This document shows positions 60,839 through 64,000 of a stretch of 64,000 nt of DNA, piece after piece. How positions within the stretch are numbered: the first letter of the stretch is position 1; each line of letters opens with the position of its first letter. The stretch covers positions 86,491-150,490 of the forward strand of contig NZ_PQMB01000008.1 in the NCBI RefSeq assembly GCF_002918555.1. Direction: 5' to 3'. The notes beneath the pieces were generated by a model. It did no database searches. It was not told the origin of the DNA and saw only the letters and a list, made by a program, of their open reading frames with translations. A program made the translations under genes and the position numbers. The DNA is from Citrobacter amalonaticus. GTDB lineage: Bacteria; Pseudomonadota; Gammaproteobacteria; Enterobacterales; Enterobacteriaceae.

Positions 60839-61825
60839 TTAATACATTGGCGTTAATTGTAAGGGGGGTTCTTGCAAAACTTTAGCCTGTTCGATAAAGG
60901 TCGCTGTCTGACGATGCCAGTAATCCTCCCCGGTTAACCACGAGAAGTTTTTCGGAAAGGCAGGGTCAGCCCAACGACGCATAATCCAGGCAAGATAATA
61001 AACTAAACGCATGGCGCGTAAAGGTTCAATCAGTCCGATTTCAGATGTGTCGAACTCGCTAACCTCTTCATAAGCCTCAATAATGGTTTCGAGCTGCATG
61101 CGCTGCTCGGCTTTATCACCATTGAGTAACATCCACAGATCCTGAATGGCAGGACCATTACGGGCATCATCCAAATCAACAAACAGCGGACCGTCACGCC
61201 AGAGAATATTCCCGGCATGGCAATCACCATGCAGACGCAGCCCGTCATAATTGGTGTGCCAACGCTCGGTCACGGCAGAAATCAACGTATCTGTCGCTTT
61301 CAGGAAAGCAGCTTTCTGTCCGGAGGGAATGAGCCGTGCATCGTCAAACAGCTGACGAGGTTCGGTAAGATACTCTTGCAGACCCATCGCAGGACGATAA
61401 GCAAAAGGATGTTTGCGGCCGATCTGGTGCAGTCGCCCCAGATAGCGCCCAACGGCTTCTATTTGATCAATATTATCCGCTTCGAACTGCCGTCCACCCA
61501 CGCTTGGAAAAATGGCATAGTGAAATCCCTGGTGGTTTAACAGCGTCTGGCTGTTAAATACCAGCGGTGCGGCTACAGGAACTTCATCAGCAACCAGTTC
61601 CAACGCAAACTGGTGCTCTTCCAGAATTTGATCGGCAGACCAACGTTCTGGCCGGTAAAACTTGACGACAAAACGCCGACGATCTTCGTCCTGAAACTGA
61701 TAGACACGGTTTTCATAGCTGTTAAGCGGAGTAAGACCGGAATCCACCCGGATCCCCTGCCCAAACAGCGCATCCATGATGGTATCCGGGTGTAATGTCT
61801 GGAAAGTAAAAGCGTTGTCGTTCAT
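60839..61825 (-). CDS. srkA: Stress response Ser/Thr kinase SrkA (RdoA/YihE)
   Basis: 328 residues. An aminoglycoside-phosphotransferase-like kinase: [11 protein letters not shown] (catalytic loop, residues about 197-207) and [17 protein letters not shown] (metal-binding DFG-like). It counteracts MazEF-mediated death and belongs to the Cpx regulon together with dsbA. Confidence 0.95.
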   Translation of the reverse strand: MNDNAFTFQTLHPDTIMDALFGQGIRVDSGLTPLNSYENRVYQFQDEDRRRFVVKFYRPERWSADQILEEHQFALELVADEVPVAAPLVFNSQTLLNHQGFHYAIFPSVGGRQFEADNIDQIEAVGRYLGRLHQIGRKHPFAYRPAMGLQEYLTEPRQLFDDARLIPSGQKAAFLKATDTLISAVTERWHTNYDGLRLHGDCHAGNILWRDGPLFVDLDDARNGPAIQDLWMLLNGDKAEQRMQLETIIEAYEEVSEFDTSEIGLIEPLRAMRLVYYLAWIMRRWADPAFPKNFSWLTGEDYWHRQTATFIEQAKVLQEPPLQLTPMY

Positions 61826-61901
61826 CCCGTCATCCGGAAAATACTACGAATGATTCAGGATATCATTTCGTGGCGCTTTCGGTGGCACCGCTTACAAGGT
61901 T

Positions 61902-62171
61902 TTACTCTTTAATAACGCCGCGTGCGCGTAAAAGCGCCGTCTTGAAATCTTCTTCGTAGTCTTTCTGAATACCAGGGATCACCGCGTCTTTAGCAGAGTC
62001 GCGCATTTTCAGGTGATAGATCAGAATGTCGTCAGTTAAATCCGCCAGTTCGCCGTCAAAACCTGACTCTTTGGCCAGTTTCTGCAAAAATTGCATCAGG
62101 TTGAGATCGGGTTCTTTCTGCCAGGCAGGCTGGAGGAGTTCAATAACTTCATTCAGACGTTTACATTTCAT
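61902..62171 (-). CDS. yihD: Conserved small protein YihD
   Basis: 89 residues from the ATG at 62171 with AAGGAG upstream; the longer frame to 62198 lacks one. An all-helical acidic/basic protein of the DUF1040 family ([20 protein letters not shown]...). Function unsettled. It is first in the yihD-srkA-dsbA line. Confidence 0.93.
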   Translation of the reverse strand: MKCKRLNEVIELLQPAWQKEPDLNLMQFLQKLAKESGFDGELADLTDDILIYHLKMRDSAKDAVIPGIQKDYEEDFKTALLRARGVIKE

Positions 62172-62379
62172 GGTTGTGCTCCTTAGAGCCTGGGCCACCA
62201 GGCGTAATTGGCGCAGACAATTTGAACACGAACAGCGCGCAACAACCGGAGCGTATACCCAGGATTGCGAGCACTGTCCGGGTCCAAAATGGCAAACAAA
62301 ATAGCCTAATGGGATAGACTCTTACTCTTGAGACAGACACATTAGCAGGGTCAATCCCACAATTAAAGAGGCGGTATCG

Positions 62380-62964
62380 GTGAATCTGGATAGTACGATA
62401 ACAGGGGTTGTGCTGGCGGGTGGCAAGGCCAGGCGAATGGGTGGCGCAGATAAAGGTTTACTCGATCTGAAAGGGAAACCACTTTGGAAACACGTCGCCG
62501 ATACGCTTATGTCACAGCTTGCTACTGTTGTTGTCAGCGCCAATCGTCATCAGGATATTTACCAGGCAAGCGGTCTGAGAGTGATTTCAGATTCAATGGC
62601 AGACTTCCCCGGCCCGCTGGCCGGTATGCTTTCTGTTTTCCAGCAGGAAGCTGGCGACTGGTTTCTGTTTTGCCCCTGCGATACGCCTTATATTCCCCAC
62701 GATCTCGTTGCCCGGTTAAAGGCTCAGCGTTACGATGCGCCGATAGTATGGGTGCACGATGGCGAGAGAGATCACCCCACGATTGCTCTGGTAAATCGCT
62801 CGGTACAACCCTTGCTGCAAGCGTATCTTTTGTCAGGGGAGCGACGGGTAATGGTCTTTATGCGACAGGCCAATGGTCATTCTGTTGATTTCAGCGATTG
62901 TAAGTCGGCGTTTGTGAATGTGAATACACCAGAGGAGCTTGCTAAATGGCAAGAGAGGCCATGA
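62380..62964 (+). CDS. mobA: Molybdenum cofactor guanylyltransferase MobA
   Basis: 194 residues from a GTG start at 62380 (AAAGAGG upstream), matching E. coli length. The nucleotidyltransferase motif [27 protein letters not shown] is at residues 9-35, and [11 protein letters not shown] near 100. It adds GMP to molybdopterin to form the guanine dinucleotide used by FdoG. It overlaps mobB by 19 bp. Confidence 0.96.
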   Translation: MNLDSTITGVVLAGGKARRMGGADKGLLDLKGKPLWKHVADTLMSQLATVVVSANRHQDIYQASGLRVISDSMADFPGPLAGMLSVFQQEAGDWFLFCPCDTPYIPHDLVARLKAQRYDAPIVWVHDGERDHPTIALVNRSVQPLLQAYLLSGERRVMVFMRQANGHSVDFSDCKSAFVNVNTPEELAKWQERP

Positions 62965-63464
62965 TTCCATTACTGGCGATTGCCGCATGGAGTGGAACAG
63001 GAAAAACAACGCTGCTCAGAAAGTTGATTCCGGATCTGTGCGCCAGAGGGGTTCGCCCAGGCCTGATTAAACATACTCACCATGATATGGATGTAGATAA
63101 GCCAGGAAAGGACAGTTACGAGTTACGCAAAGCCGGTGCGGCACAAACTCTTGTTGCCAGCCAGCAACGCTGGGCATTGATGACGGAAACACCAGAAGAG
63201 CCTGAACTGGATTTGGCTTATCTGGTCAGCCGGATGGATGCCACAAAGCTGGATATGGTGCTTGTGGAAGGTTTTAAGCATGAACCGATAGCGAAGATCT
63301 TACTGTTTCGTCAGGGGTGTGGACATAGCGTGGATGAGCTCACCATTGATGAACACGTTGTTGCCGTTGCCAGTGACATTTCACTTTCTGTGGATGTCCC
63401 CGTTTTAGATATTAATGATGTCCCGCAGATCGCAGAATTTGTTTTACGCTGGTTAGGGCGATAA
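62946..63464 (+). CDS. mobB: Molybdopterin-guanine dinucleotide adapter MobB
   Basis: 172 residues. Walker [16 protein letters not shown] near residue 15, and [29 protein letters not shown]-binding helper of MobA. It is convergent with the rRNA operon. Confidence 0.95.
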   Translation: MAREAMIPLLAIAAWSGTGKTTLLRKLIPDLCARGVRPGLIKHTHHDMDVDKPGKDSYELRKAGAAQTLVASQQRWALMTETPEEPELDLAYLVSRMDATKLDMVLVEGFKHEPIAKILLFRQGCGHSVDELTIDEHVVAVASDISLSVDVPVLDINDVPQIAEFVLRWLGR

Positions 63465-63524
63465 CCGACGCAGGCAAGCTGAATAATGCAGAATAATGTT
63501 ACATTTTCAGGTACACGAAAACGC

Positions 63525-63554
63525 AAAAAGGCCATCCTGACGGATGGCCTTTTT
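63525..63554. terminator. rRNA operon terminator
   Basis: aaaaaggccatcc / ggatggccttttt hairpin directly beyond the 3' end of the 5S gene, with T runs on both strands. It serves the leftward rRNA operon and the rightward mobAB. Confidence 0.92.
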
Positions 63555-63563
63555 ACTTGTTTG

Positions 63564-63683
63564 ATGCCTGGCAGTTCCCTACTCTCGCATGGGGAGACCC
63601 CACACTACCATCGGCGCTACGGCGTTTCACTTCTGAGTTCGGCATGGGGTCAGGTGGGACCACCGCGCTGTTGCCGCCAGGCA
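63564..63683 (-). rRNA. rrf: 5S ribosomal RNA
   Basis: 120 nt, 5' TGCCTGGCGGC ... 3' CTGCCAGGCAT, matching enterobacterial 5S almost base for base. The symbol's operon letter (rrfA by position) is not proven. Confidence 0.97.
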
Positions 63684-63780
63684 AATTCTGTCTGTCAACA
63701 CGCATTCTGCGCATCAACTAATCTGTATCAAACTGAATATTGTTTCTGTCTCTCGTCCGCCAAAACATCTTCGGCGTTGT

Positions 63781-64000
63781 AAGGTTAAGCCTCACGGTTC
63801 ATTAGTACCGGTTAGCTCAACGCATCGCTGCGCTTACACACCCGGCCTATCAACGTCGTCGTCTTCAACGTTCCTTCAGGACTCTTTAAGAGTCAGGGAG
63901 AACTCATCTCGGGGCAAGTTTCGTGCTTAGATGCTTTCAGCACTTATCTCTTCCGCATTTAGCTACCGGGCAATGCCATTGGCATGACAACCCGAACACC
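63781..64000 (-). rRNA. rrl: 23S ribosomal RNA, 3' end only
   Basis: The plus strand begins aaggttaagcctcacggttc, the complement of the 23S 3' terminus. It continues with conserved domain VI sequence to the window edge, so only the last 220 bases are seen. The 23S-5S spacer (63684-63780) contains no tRNA. Confidence 0.97.

Noticed and set aside
63684..63780. tRNA in the 23S-5S spacer
   Set aside because: The 97-bp spacer has no cloverleaf; it is the normal short spacer.

Overview
The window is chromosomal DNA of an enterobacterium of the Escherichia/Salmonella/Citrobacter group. From the end of a ribosomal RNA operon inward, the gene order is 23S-5S-mobB-mobA-yihD-srkA-dsbA-yihG-polA-spf-engB-csrC-yihI-hemN-glnG-glnL-glnA-typA-yihW, and later yihX-yihY-dtd-fabY-fdhE-fdoIHG-fdhD-frvRXBA. 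This matches the E. coli K-12 map near 87 min, with protein lengths within a few residues. Citrobacter is my best guess for the genus, but the sequence here does not prove it.

Layout. Positions 1-3330 hold a truncated sugar-type porin, a cupin-type XRE regulator and a divergent AzlC/AzlD exporter pair. Positions 3472-8179 are the fructose-like PTS cluster frvABXR. Positions 8193-8941 hold no gene but carry a large inverted pair of hairpin-rich repeats. Positions 8963-19708 carry a small YdgH-type periplasmic protein, fdhD, the selenoprotein formate dehydrogenase-O operon fdoGHI and fdhE. A VWA-domain protein with its own two-component system sits between fdoI and fdhE. Positions 19888-26431 hold an AT-rich orphan gene, fabY-dtd-yihY-yihX and a large autotransporter.

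Positions 26984-45473 are the accessory core: two neighbouring sugar-catabolic clusters. The first has a LacI repressor and SSS transporter divergent from a seven-gene operon: IlvD-type dehydratase, HpcH/HpaI aldolase, mutarotase, SMP-30 lactonase, beta-hydroxyacid dehydrogenase, SDR sugar dehydrogenase and TauE/SafE permease. That is the full enzyme set for an oxidative Entner-Doudoroff-like route that splits a sugar acid into pyruvate and an aldehyde; a sulfo-ED route for sulfoquinovose fits well. The second is a remodelled sulfo-EMP cluster. It keeps yihT, yihU, yihV and yihW with their sulfonate-binding residues, lacks yihS, yihQ, yihO, yihP and ompL, and gains a zinc alcohol dehydrogenase, two MFS transporters and a mutarotase.

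Positions 45535-64000 are conserved housekeeping sequence: typA; the glnA-glnL-glnG nitrogen regulon with NtrC sites and a sigma-54 promoter; hemN; yihI; the small RNAs CsrC and Spot 42; engB; polA; yihG; dsbA; srkA; yihD; mobAB; and the end of an rRNA operon. Four ERIC-type elements carrying a GC-rich insert lie in intergenic regions.
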